Shown here one piece after another: positions 41,816 to 52,593 of a stretch of DNA of 64,000 nt. Numbering within the stretch: position 1 is the stretch's first letter; each line of letters starts with the position of its first letter. A program made the translations under genes and the position numbers. Source of the DNA: Perkinsus olseni (taxonomy: Eukaryota > Perkinsozoa > Perkinsida > Perkinsidae); contig JABANP010000139.1 in assembly GCA_013115135.1 (NCBI GenBank), forward strand, positions 53,008 through 117,007, in the 5' to 3' direction. The notes beneath the pieces are model-generated. The model saw only the letters and a program-made list of their open reading frames with translations, did no database searches and was not told where the DNA came from.

Positions 41816-44800
41816 GATGGCCTCCTCCCTCTACGCGTGCTGCCCCCCTTTGCCCACTCCCGAGCGAGGGTTCCCCCTGAACATCTCAGTGGACCCGACT
41901 GACCCGAACAGAATAGCGTCAGTGGCAACTGCTGGCGACTCCGGCATCGCCCAATTCCTCCGCACTGCGGAAGGCATGCTTCGACCTCAGATACCCCTCA
42001 GGCAACAACATCATCCTGCGCAGCCTCCGTGACGCAGCTGATGTGGTGAGCTCATTCGCCTCACCAATCACCACCCTTTGCCTCGGACCTTTCTTGCGAT
42101 TCCTCCTCCCGTCTCAGTTCATGTACGTCGGCCATGCCGGTAGACGCGTCCAGGCTGTTGCAATATCCCCCAACGGCCAATGGGTCGCCAGCGGTGACAT
42201 CTCGGGCGCTCTGATGGTGAGAACGCCTTGGTCCCACTGCTCGACCACTCTGACAGGTCTGGGGTGCCAAAGGAGATCATCCCCACAAGGGCGAGTTCAG
42301 ACTTTGGAGTGGCGAGATCAGAGTCAGCCCCAAGACAGCTCCCCGCTTGCCCTGTCACACCGTCACCAATAGGGAATCTCCTGGTCTCCCGACTCCCAGC
42401 GCATCGCCGCCTGTGGGAGTGGACGAGAGGTCTCTGCTGTTTGCATCATGTGGGATACTGGCAACAAGGCAAGTCCTGAGGTTGGCCCTCTCTCGACCGA
42501 CCCGCCATCCTCAGATTGGTGATATGTCCGGCCACCAGAAGGCCGTTAATACCATCGCCTTTCGCCCGGCAAGGCCTCTCAGAATTGCTACAGGTTAGTC
42601 CCTCTCAAGGAGCATGTCTACTGGTTATGCAACCGGTCTTAGGGTCCGAAGATATGTGCGTCAATTTTTACGAGGGACCTCCGTTCAAGTTCAAGATGTC
42701 TCACACTGGTAAGTGCTAAGTCGTGTAAACCCTGAAGATTCTCCCCCCTCAGGGAAGCACAGTAACTTTGTACAGGGGACAGCCTTCACTCCTAGTGGCC
42801 ACCTCCTGCTCACCTGCGGTAGTGATGGCCTTGTCAACGCCTATGAAGGTACCGAAGCGTGACCCGTGCAGTGGTCGGGGGCAGAAGGGATATTTTGCCA
42901 TTCATCCCTGCTGCAATTTGACGATAGTCCTACGGCTGTCGCACCGACCGCCATGTTCTCGTTTGTGGCAGACCCCCGCTCACTCGGTACCACAACTTCC
43001 GCCATTCGTAGCTAAGCACTCCCTAAAATCACTTATCGTCTGTTAGGGTCCACGGCCGACTTTCGCTATGCCTTCCCCAAAATCCCTTGTACAGCGTTCT
43101 CCCTGGTGTGCCCCGATGACGACACTGTGGTTGTGGCGTACGCGGACAAGCATGTGCGATGCCTCTCTGATGCTCCTACATCCCACAGCACCAGCAGGTT
43201 CGATGCTTCCATCTAGGGCAAGAAGCTGCCACTCTGACTTGGGACGTTGAGGTCGGGAAAAATCTCGGAGACCAGCAAGTTGGCGTCGCAGTAAGCAGCA
43301 TTGAGTCGGTCTCATCTGGCCAGCTTCTGCCGTCAGGCAGCTGGCAAGGACGCGGTCATCACTACTTGCCTTGATGGCCGGCTGATGAGGTGGAGCGTAT
43401 CCGATGGGCAGCTCATTGAGGCGATCGTTGGAAGCAGCGGCAAGGTACACTGATTAGGCTCTATCATGACGGAGAAAGTTCCATAGGATCCAACTCCTAT
43501 TAGGGCATTCTCCCACTCATTCGTGTCAGGTCTGCAGCCTAGCTATCAACCCCTCAGAGGAGCAGCGTGATCTGGACCTCTACGGATTCCACCGTGCACG
43601 AGTGGAAGCTCGAGAATCATGAAGTCCTCTGGTAGTCACCCATGAGCCAGCGCTGAGAATACCGCACCTTTCCAGCATCGCGAGGGGCATCCGTCCCTCG
43701 GCCGGAGTTCTCTATCACAATGGCAGCTCGGGTTGGCCTGTGATGGTGGATAAGGCCGGTACCGTACTGCAGGGGATGGCCAGGCTGGGACAGGTGTCTA
43801 TGCGCGGGGGCCTGTCAATCCAGAGGAGCTACTCGGTCAGATCCCCGATGCCTCCCAGTTGTTGGGGTTCTCGGAAGGCTCGCCTATCCTGTTTTCGGCC
43901 AAGGGTTGTCGACTCGAGACGGCGGATGGGAAATGGACGGTCCAGCTTCCCCGAGACCCTCTAGCGGTGAAACTGCGTTGGCAAAGCTTCGCGATCAATA
44001 GGGGCTGCTCGCACTCTGAGGGTTATTCTCGATATGCTCACGCGGCACTTCGCTTCCTTAGAAGATTCATGCGCCCGGTTTCACCTGGGGCGGTAATCCG
44101 TTTCTGCCCATCCCAGTGTAGTGGCAGGAGTGCATCGTGTACGGCATTAGGGTGTGGAATACGTGAATGCTGGGCTGCTCGCCTCTAGATGGCATAACAG
44201 CGCCACGAGTTTCACTAGGCAGACGAAGTATCATGTGTCTTGAAAGTTCATTTCTGTTGGAGGAGGCCGCTGCATTAACGTCCTTCGCCGAGTGGTGGCC
44301 TTCTCTCTTCAGTTGGCAGTTGGTGAAGATCTGAGGTGCTTCGTGGCCGCCTACGAAGCCTCGACATCCTCCCTGCATGAGCAGACCACCGAGCGGGTGG
44401 TGCATGTCTACAACTCTGCAGGCGAGCAGGTGAGCACACTCCGGACGACCGCTACAGATGCCATGTACTGCTCGGGCAGGTCAGAGCGATCAAATCCATT
44501 CACAAGGCAGACGTTTGCCTGCTGCGATTCTCTCGGGATAAGAAACACCTCGCCGTGGGTGCTGTTGACGGTGAGCCGCCAGTCGGCGTTCTCCCGAGGA
44601 GGGCAGTCGAGGCGAATGCAACCCTTTCGGGCAGGTTCGGTGAGTGTCATCTCGACGACGGACTGGGCGACCATGCCCTCGACGCAGCACTGGACCTTCC
44701 ATACTTCCCGTATCATGAGCTGCGATTGGCTAGCAGCTGGCAGCAGATTGGTCACGGCCGGTCTCGATAAAACGGTGAGGATCTTCTCCAGAGGGGCGGA

Positions 44801-45032
44801 GGCCCTTCTACCGATGGGTTCAGGTTTGTATTTTTGATCTGGCCACAGCAAATCTCGTGACGAGGATTTTTGACTGCCACAAGGACGGCGTCACATGCGT
44901 GAGATGGTTAGATGACGGAACACTGGTGATCCACACTCCAGTGGTTGGGGCTCGTCGATGCGCTGCTGGAATCTTAGCTTCACTCAGGCGACCGGCGGAG
45001 GAGATGGTTTCATACGGCTGTGGAAGATTTAG
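41816..45032 (+). CDS. WDR1: actin-interacting protein 1 / WD repeat protein 1
   Basis: Intron-rich WD40 gene. Start ATG 41816 gives MASSLYACCPPLPTPERGFP, the AIP1 N-terminus. Further exons: SGNNIILRSLRDAADV (ends before GTGAGC at about 42043), FMYVGHAGRRVQAVAISPNG then QWVASGDISGALM (42118-42213), ISWSPDSQRIAACGSGREVS, MSGHQKAVNTIAFRPARPLR, DMCVNFYEGPPFKFKMS, WTSTDSTVHEWKL, RIMSCDWLAAGSRLVTAGLD, DGVTCVRWLDDGTL, and the last exon 44988-45032 ATGGGDGFIRLWKI. AIP1 has two seven-bladed propellers and assists ADF/cofilin in actin filament disassembly. Some middle exons (42.8-44.2 kb) were not individually placed. Confidence 0.8.
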
Positions 45033-45886
45033 TCAATTCATGTTTCCTATGCAAACGAATGTTTTTGATTTACAGACCTCCTCAATGAAGATCGGCTGCG
45101 CTGTCGGTGCGGGTGCTCCCTCGAAGGGAAAGGCGCACGCCGAAGAAGGTTGGAGTTCTCCTCGCTTCTCACAACTTTCTAGGTAGTTATTTACTTCCAG
45201 TTGAATTCTTGGAAGTCCCAACTCGAGCCTAGGACGACCGAGTCGGGTTGAGGCCCGCCTTCTGACAAACCACCTGATGCTGACGTCGATCAGCGCGTGA
45301 AGCCTGAAAGAGAGCCTCTGGCCAAAAGTCTTAAGCCGGCACGTGCGGTGATTTGTTGCGTATCTCCGTTGAGGCCATGATCCTGTCGGATGATTGAGAT
45401 CCCTGCCAACTCTGCTCCATCAGTGCAGTTCTACGATGGGTGGCAGAGTACACCTCGGTTCACAAAATCTGATTTTGTGATTTTGAAAATCATGAAGGCC
45501 ATCGCTTTACCTGGGAGAAATTTGTTCGAATATGATCCTTCTTAAGAGCGCATGGGAACAACACAACATAGAGGGACTAATGGCCAGGCGGTGGTCTGTC
45601 GTCAAGAATCGTGAAAGTGACTTTCACCCGAGTTGGTAAGTAGATAACGACAAGGGTACAGACAGCAAAGGCCTGCATCATAGCATGACGGATGAAGAAT
45701 GAGGACTAAATGTATAACAATCTCAAATCATAATGGTTTCCCTTCACCGGATGACAGATGTACTGCGAGCTGATGTGGGCCTTGAGAACCCTGAAGTGTG
45801 ACGGTTAAGTTAGGAGTTCGCAAGAAAATGTAATTAAATTAACCGCCGGCAGGTCCAGTAGAAGATTGGTAGTCCTCTTCTGCCAT
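45033..45886. other. intergenic between WDR1 and cathepsin 3' ends
   Basis: Convergent gene ends. Palindromes TCACAAAATC-T-GATTTTGTGA (45470-45490) and overlapping TGATTTT-G-AAAATCA (45488-45502) form a multi-pass fold-back structure. No gene seen. Confidence 0.55.
45470..45502. repeat. overlapping one-base-centred palindromes
   Basis: Arms of 10 around T 45480 and of 7 around G 45495, sharing three bases. Confidence 0.85.
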
Positions 45887-47414
45887 TCATGCTGGTATGG
45901 GATAGCTCGGATCGAGCAAGATGCCACAAACTCCTGAGAACAAGGATACAGCGGCGGGAGGCTGAACAAGAGGTCCGCTTTCGGAGCTTGCAGCTCACCA
46001 TCAGCGGAGTCGTCTATGGCGATCTTGATGTACCCTTCCTCTCCCCAACCTGTGCCCCAAGAGTTCTTCACGAGATAGTAGCTGAACAGGTTGATGGTCG
46101 TCCGGAGGGCATCCCCGCAAGGGAGGTCGGCTCACGGCTCATCAGTGTCCATGTCATAGCCAACTGCGAGTACCCCATGATTGATGGCGGGCGAACATCC
46201 AGCTGAAGAGAGCTAGGCGTTTTAACAACCCAGATAGAAGCAGCAATCTACAATCTAGAATTCCCTTGCCGTAGTGTTGAAATGCTTCAGACATCCCATC
46301 GAGGGCAACGCTTACTGGGCCAATGCGGGCCACTGCAGCAAGGAGGGAGGACTTCGAGTTGGGCTTCATGTTAACGTAGCTGATGGAGTGGCTCTGAACA
46401 GAGGGTCCAGAGTTCGACTGGTTCTGGACCAGCGCAGCACAGCTCACCTTAATAACATCCTTCTTGGCATTGTTAGCGCAGGGAAGCATCGGCGGTAGAC
46501 CGCCGGGTGGAAATGGGAGGAACCCCGATGTGTACGGGTAATCCTTCTCAGCACCGAGCCCATGGTCTGCTACATAGCGGAAGGATTCATTCATCAACCC
46601 TCCCAAACAGCCGCTGAGGCAAACCCAACCGTCTTCAGTGAATACGTGAAGAGACCCACCAGTTGCCATAGTCTTGGCTGCAGTCGATAAGCTCTTCCTC
46701 AGAAAGCGACACCAGCTCACCAGAGACGTTCTTGTGGAGACCCTCGAGCGCGCCTGTGAAAGGAGGAAGCGATGAACACGCTGTGCTCGCCATAGCGAAT
46801 GCATGAGACTTCTCACCGGTGGCTGAAAAGGCCCAGCAGCTACCACAGTTCATTTGGTCCTTGACATCGGTGACCCAGCCTTTGGCAACATAGTTCACAG
46901 ATTTCGGAAGCTCTTCGATAGACCCACTGGATTCCTCGATGTTGGTTGCAGTCCCTGAGGGGTGAAGTCCGACGTTTGCGGGAGTGGGTGCTACCACGGG
47001 ATCGTTGCGATGAGAATCTCGGAGATTTTCCGAACATGGTCTCCCTGAACTCAGCATTGGTGAGATGAGCGAACGGACCGACCTTGAGCGTGTAGGACAG
47101 ACCTGAGAAGTTCAGGCTGAACCAGCATTGCGAACCGGGGAGGAGATCCGTCTAGAACTTGTTGATCTCGTTTCACCTTTCGCATTCTCGCTTTCTATAT
47201 AGCGGAGGTTTGTATCAAACACCGCCATTCGGCGATCATCATCGTCTCCGAAGTCATGCCCGAAGCTGAGATGGGAAGCTTGCCGTGATGCGGGTGGACG
47301 ACAACGGAAGGGTTATCACCGCTTCTTGTAGGCGTCGAACTTTTCCTTTACCTCGGCGACAGTGTATCCGCCCGCGAGCACCCCGAGGAGCAGGTAGGAG
47401 AGACATAACCACAT
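45887..47414 (-). CDS. cathepsin L-like papain-family cysteine protease
   Basis: Nine exons, all reconstructable in phase. Start 47414: signal peptide [19 protein letters not shown], then the I29 prodomain ([49 protein letters not shown]). Mature part: [20 protein letters not shown] with the oxyanion Gln, catalytic Cys in [32 protein letters not shown], catalytic His in [14 protein letters not shown], catalytic Asn in [18 protein letters not shown], end [15 protein letters not shown] (stop 45887). All active-site residues are present. Introns are 45-90 nt. The NPxFADLTNEEF-like prodomain places it nearer cathepsin L than B. It probably acts in lysosome-like compartments or is secreted. Confidence 0.9.
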
Positions 47415-48088
47415 GTTGGCGTTGAACGCAGCTGTTGATGTCGCGATCTAACAGTAGCGCCAAACCGCCTGTTTTCGCGAGAACCCGAGCTAGACATCGA
47501 TGCGTGCGTGTTACACTAGCGTGCACGCATGGGTTGCCGGGGGCTGTAGTACAGGGTGGAGACGACGATGAATCGGGCTTCCCTTCATTTGTACGGTGAT
47601 AACTCATGAGATGAGCAGCTCGCATCGCTATAGGTTCAGAATACCTTCCGCAGATGACTGTTCAACCCTCGCAATTCCGTTCATCCTAGCCCGAAGCTGT
47701 CGTGATGCGAGTTCACCACGGAGACATCGTGTACAGAGTACAGTTGAGCGTTGTACCAAATCATGAAATCAAGAATTGCAATGTTGATTGTATTCGCATA
47801 ACTGTTATGATGAACCGCAATGCACCTATGAAGTACATAGTATGTACCAATGTACCAAGAGACTTACAGCTTCTTACAGAAGTTGACAAATTCTGACAAG
47901 CACAACCCTAATATTCGAGGAAACTGAAAAACTAATATATGGCGCCATATGCTTGAAGCATGTGGCGCCTAATCATCACGGCCTTGACCCATGCCCTAAA
48001 ATCTTCCACCGACTCACCAGGATGGTCCCTTCTGTGTTCCAGGGAGCACAGTGGGTCCTGGCAAATACGTTGAAGCGGCCTCGTGCTG

Positions 48089-48108
48089 TGCAAAGTTTGC
48101 ACTGCAAA
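48089..48108. repeat. 6-1-6-1-6 fold-back site
   Basis: TGCAAA-G-TTTGCA-C-TGCAAA. Confidence 0.9.
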
Positions 48109-48385
48109 CTCCAGGATGGAGCTCGGCCTCAGCGGCTGAGGCCAATGGCTAAGGCTGAGCCTCAGCCTCGGCTACGGCCTTAGTCATCCACGTCACGAAT
48201 CATCCCGTCGGCGGCATTACTTTGGGCTACAGCGTAGCGACGCAGAGTTCGGAGAACGTCTTCGGTCATGTTGAAAATAAGTTGTTGTGCAAGGTCGGGT
48301 CATTTGGAGCGTGCGCGCGTACGTATGCGGCACGCACACGCTGTCCCGACTCGCATCGTGTGGTAGGAGGATCTGCATGCCCCTC

Positions 48386-48405
48386 TTGGCCTGGCCAACT
48401 TGGCC
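48386..48405. repeat. 6-1-6-1-6 fold-back site
   Basis: TTGGCC-T-GGCCAA-C-TTGGCC, about 370 nt before the transposase remnant. Confidence 0.9.
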
Positions 48406-48779
48406 AGTCTTTTTCCGCGCCAAATGCCAAGTTTGCGGCAACAAAGTGGGCTTCAAAGTACAACTTGTTGAGCTCATAGAGGGGAATGCCGGCAGATTCT
48501 CCAGGTTAGTGGACACGATTACGCGGAGAAGCCACTGCCTGATAGAGAGGAGCGATGAGTCGACGGAGTAGATCGACTCCAACGGTGAAAGTCTTGAATC
48601 TTCCCCAACTGGCCTGCACCACCTCTTTTGAATCGCGATCCGGAAAGGTAGTACGTGCGAAAGAAGGGTGAATGAACAATACCTGCACAGCAAAGATACT
48701 AGCTAATTGAACAGTAGGCAATTCAAATCCAAGCAATAGTAAAAGTATTCGCCATCTCGAGTACAACGTCCAGCTCCGG

Positions 48780-49055
48780 TTGCTCACCCCCCATAAAAGG
48801 TCTCCGGCTAGGCCTGTCCTGAATGCTGCCGAGAACGCCTTTAACCGCCGCCATGCTTCGATCCGCAGTGCTGTGGAGCGAGCGTTCGGATTTCTGAAAC
48901 GTTTTGATATTCTCTACACGAAGTCACTTCGGAAGTGCAGGAGCAGGCTGCAGAGGAGGGGTGGGTCGCCTACCAGGCCAGTGCGGGCGTGCCGAATTCT
49001 GGTGAATCTAGATTCTCTGTATCATGAGCAAACAGGTATAGGAGTAGCGCCCTAA
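48780..49055 (+). mobile_element. DDE_Tnp_4 (PIF/Harbinger-type) transposase, C-terminal remnant
   Basis: Reads LLTPHKRSPARPVLNAAENA, FNRRHASIRSAVERAFGFLK, RFDILYTKSL and VRACRILVNLDSLYHEQTGI. The N-x2-H-x6-VERAFG-x-LK block and the following hydrophobic CxxLxN-like helix are typical of the end of Harbinger nucleases (third acidic residue in VERAFG). The DDE core upstream is missing or too decayed to read, and no terminal inverted repeats are seen nearby. It is a remnant, not an active element. Confidence 0.6.
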
Positions 49056-49276
49056 CATCTTCCTCTTTTTCGCTCCCAACCGGTCTTTCCGGTGACCTGA
49101 TTACGATATCGCAGGACGCGATATGACATCGCGCAAAGCTCCGTGATGTGTTAATCGTGAATGCGTTGTTCGCGATTTATCTTTTTTCTCGCGATTTTTC
49201 GCGAAGTGAAATTCGTGATGTGTTCTTCGCTAGCGTTTTTCACTACGCGGGTGCATCTCCAGTGTATCAGAATCTG

Positions 49277-49299
49277 ATGTATCTGATAATCAGATACAT
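49277..49299. repeat. palindrome, 11-bp arms, one-base centre
   Basis: ATGTATCTGAT-A-ATCAGATACAT; a partial extra unit AATCTGAT precedes it. Confidence 0.9.
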
Positions 49300-49381
49300 G
49301 CTTAACGGGATCCAATACGGGCCGTCCAGAGGAAGATAAACCCGTGAAGCGCGACTTATCAGACAAGTAGAGGGCTTATAA

Positions 49382-49401
49382 CAAGCTAAGCTTGTCAAGC
49401 T
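49382..49401. repeat. 6-1-6-1-6 fold-back site
   Basis: CAAGCT-A-AGCTTG-T-CAAGCT. Confidence 0.9.
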
Positions 49402-49438
49402 TTTCGCTCGTCTTCGGCATTGCCTTTTTCGGCCATAA

Positions 49439-49458
49439 CTACGCAGCGTAGCCTACGC
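49439..49458. repeat. 6-1-6-1-6 fold-back site
   Basis: CTACGC-A-GCGTAG-C-CTACGC; the second palindrome extends to arms of 10 (49442-49462). Confidence 0.9.
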
Positions 49459-49475
49459 TGCGCTGAATGATCGAT

Positions 49476-49495
49476 TGAGCATTGCTCAATGAGCA
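49476..49495. repeat. 6-1-6-1-6 fold-back site
   Basis: TGAGCA-T-TGCTCA-A-TGAGCA, only 17 nt after the previous one. Confidence 0.9.
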
Positions 49496-49699
49496 AATCT
49501 CGGTGATCCACAACACTCGTCCCCTTTGTGCACGACGGGCGGTTTCAACGAGTGCTTCTATTGAGTGGTAGTAGACCACTACTACTTCCACTGGTCTAGT
49601 GATCCTATGACTAGTACTACAAAAGCGAGGAGTCTTATAACGAGTTTGTCGAGACCGCATTTTTCGCCAGATTCGGCGGTGAGTGTTCTTCGTGGCAGA

Positions 49700-49763
49700 A
49701 GTTCAGGAGAACTACTTCAGCACTGCTGAAGTAGTTCTCCTGAACTGCTGAATCAGCAGTTCA
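49700..49763. repeat. 23-bp-arm palindrome overlapping an 11-bp-arm palindrome
   Basis: Arms 49700-49722 and 49724-49746 pair perfectly around C 49723 (outer AGTTCAGGAG, inner TTCAGCA). The second is TGAACTGCTGA-A-TCAGCAGTTCA at 49741-49763, sharing six bases. Confidence 0.95.
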
Positions 49764-50058
49764 ATCCGACCGATACAATGCGAGTCACTCAATCTCAAAA
49801 TCAACCGATAGTAGTGACTGCTTCGCGAGAGGCATTCGGTATAGCCTTTCTTCAGTAGAAACCACAGAACCCAGAGTGTGCTTCTACATACTCACGACCG
49901 GACCACCTCGCGGGAAACCGCTGTGGTTAACCGAAGTTTATGAAAAGAAGTCTTCTTAATTCCCTAGTGACAGCATTAACGCATGCAGTCTCAGCAAGCC
50001 TGTCGACGGCTTCACTGCCATAATGAAGTGCAAGTCTCTCAGAGCGACTCCCTCCACC

Positions 50059-50078
50059 TTTCGCAGCGAAAGTTTCGC
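50059..50078. repeat. 6-1-6-1-6 fold-back site
   Basis: TTTCGC-A-GCGAAA-G-TTTCGC. Confidence 0.9.
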
Positions 50079-50888
50079 TTGTGCTTTGCGACTTCACATT
50101 GTTCGGTCCCACCGAGGGACACCCTCGTGCGAAACTGGAACTGGTCGACCATTCGAACCAGCGGACCGCTGGCCGCGGTTGTCTAATGAGTTTCTCTAAC
50201 GCTCCAATCCACGAACGGGGAAAACTTCCCGCCTAGGGCTTGCTATTTCATATATTAAAAACTTCAACCAACTCCTGTTGAGTTCAGCCAACATACCCAC
50301 AGGAAGTAGACCACTTGCCATGTCCCTTCTCCTTTGGAGCCTCTCTGCTGAGGTAAGGATACTTCCCTTGGATATCTCTGAGGATGAGCAGGGCGGAAAA
50401 GACGACAAAAAGCCAGTTGCCTATGGATGAAGACACCAGTCTGACTAACCTTATGTTAGCGGGCTGTGTTCGCACGTCTGAGTAACCACTGAAGCACTTC
50501 GGATGATACCTGTGCCCAGAGTGATAAACGACTAAAGGCGAGCCTAAGTAGTGAAGTACATGAAACGTAGTTTTCGGCCGTCCCTGCAGACTAGTGGGGT
50601 GCCTTTAACTATTGGTCCTTTGCACTCCCTACAGCTCCAACCATTCCGGCAAGCCACACCCGTCGAGATCGTCCAATACTCTGTCTCGGTCTCAGAAGTC
50701 ATCGTAAGCGGCTGATGCCAAGAAATTACTCAACTGAATCGCTCCACTATTCATAAAGACTCGTGCCGATGAGCATATATCGATCAGCTGGGCGCGCGCT
50801 AAAATTTCGGCTCATTTTGCCGTGAGCACTGAGTGAAACTTCCATTCTAGGCTAGACGGCTTCGTGTTGCAAACAGGAGCCTGACGGG

Positions 50889-52069
50889 ATGGAAGGAAAC
50901 TCCATCGTTCGCAGGCTCGCTTTCCTCTACTCCCTCGGGTTACTAATGGTCCTTGGCCTCTTCTTACGACGTGGTGAAGTTGGCGACGGCGCAACTGTTG
51001 CTGCCGGTAAAACGCCAAGTGAAGAAATCGACACTATCGCCGGATCTGGTAAGACAATCGACGGTTGCGGTGATTTTGGCCAATGCGAGCTTCCGATAGC
51101 GTTCGTCTTTGGAACTGTATGCAGATCAGAGCTCCCCCAAATCAGAGGCCTCGCCGGTGAGCGATTGCCAGCCGCCCGCCTGCCATCGTCACCTCGGCAG
51201 TGGACCTTACTCTGTGGACTACATCCAGATGGTTGATGTCTCGGAGGGTCGTCACGGTCGAGAGATGGGTGACCAGGCCAGGCTTCTCACAACAGTGGTG
51301 AGCGCTTCGACCCAGCTTGCCAAGGGGTTCTTAGTCGGGCTTGTTCTCAGATAGGATCGGTTGTTCGCTCACCAGCACAGCCCCTGCCTGTTTCGGAGGG
51401 CGGATTGTTAACCCAACGCTTCCCGGAGATGGTGCCGATTACTTCAAGTGGTTCAGCTTATTTGGTGTTCTCCCTCACGTGTGGAGAAATGGAGGTGAGT
51501 TGTCCCTAAAGCAGCAGCATCGAGTACCTTTCTACCTCGAATGGCCCCAGCTTCAACCAAAGATGCCATTCAGTAATTTTTCATCTTCAGATAAGCACTC
51601 TTCATAAATTCGCCGACATTTCGGCTATGAGCGCTCTCCTTGACAAGACCGATCCCAGTGCCTCCGATCTTATTCAACTCCTGGAGACTGACCTGGCTTT
51701 CATTCTCCAACCTGCGGGCTCCGCTCTGAGGCATCTACCCGTCAAAGGCCCGAAGGATGCTGATGCTATCGCTAAGGCTTTCGGCAGAGAATCTTGCTCG
51801 ATGCGCAGGTAAGACGGATAAGGTCAGCCTAGTGCTGCTTGTTCGTGTGACGGTGTTGCAGATACACCCATCCTGTTAGCGGAGCGAAGGTTGTCGATTT
51901 ATGTATCGACTTATTCAGCATGCGGATCGTGAAGCATCTCTTCCCTAAGCTTGCCTTCTCCAAGGGCCGCCAGACTGATATTTTTGTCACCGATTTCAAT
52001 AATCGTACATGTCTGTGTGCCTTCCGACTGAAGGCTACGGAGTCTCTGATAACTATTGCTTCTGGTTGA
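50889..52069 (+). CDS. hypothetical protein with N-terminal hydrophobic segment
   Basis: Several exons. The first starts MEGNSIVRRLAFLYSLGLLM, a signal peptide or anchor. Later pieces: GPYSVDYIQMVDVSEGRHGR and EMGDQARLLTT (about 51205-51295), APACFGGRIVNPTLPGDGAD and YFKWFSLFGVLPHVWRNGG (51383-51493), ISTLHKFADISAMSALLDKT to CSMRR (51591-51810), then YTHPVSGAKVVDLCIDLFSM to ITIASG with stop at 52067-52069. Introns have GT-AG ends. No family recognised. Expression on the secretory route is inferred only from the N-terminus. Confidence 0.55.
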
Positions 52070-52593
52070 TCATCACCAGCGAGCAGCTCGACGTGATAAT
52101 CGTTTGACCATAATCCTTATTGTCGTCGTCGTATCATTTCTATGCCTCCAACGGTTTGTATTATTGAGTCGCGTACATTGATGGCTTCACTGAACTTTCA
52201 CCCTACTGCTAGGCATGCCAGCACCAGCTGCTGCTGCTCGTGCTGCACATACCAACTTTTTCGCATCTCACAGCCATTTCTTACTTAACAGAGTATAACA
52301 CTAATTAGCGTTTGACCTATTGACCTCGCTGATATACAATGAGGGTCTCGAAGGCCTCCGTTGTCGCCGCGGCATCTGATGCTGTGACGCTTAAGACGTC
52401 GGTCGCCTCCTCGGTGCTGACGCGTACGATGAGCCCTACGATTGTTGCGTTGACAGTCGTCGGGATTGTCCTTCCGATTATTTCTGCCGGGAGCTCTCGC
52501 GTGTGAGTTTCCAGCGTGACCAGAGAAGATGTGTTCTGCCATTGGAGGTTCACTCGGCGTGAGTCTTGTCATAGTAAAGTGAAGCTCTATTAA
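52070..52593. other. intergenic
   Basis: Promoter region of the TruD-like gene. Minus-strand frames here lack support. Confidence 0.5.

Larger units (their letters stand above)
47415..48779. other. intergenic, rich in fold-back sites
   Basis: Includes 47827-47846 (TATGAA-G-TACATA-G-TATGTA, one substitution), 47941-47969 (14-bp arms, one mismatch, centre G), 48089-48108, 48125-48143 (GGCCTCAGC-G-GCTGAGGCC), 48152-48168 and 48386-48405. On the minus strand 48700-48270 shows exon-like text (FGAEKDWPSWPGQEG), unresolved. Confidence 0.5.
49056..50888. other. gene-poor region with a dense palindrome cluster
   Basis: Between 49277 and 49763 there are six perfect inverted repeats centred on one base, including arms of 11 (49277-49299), 10 (49442-49462), 23 (49700-49746) and 11 (49741-49763). 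A further fold-back site is at 50059. 50280-50480 shows only short frames. No gene seen. Confidence 0.6.
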
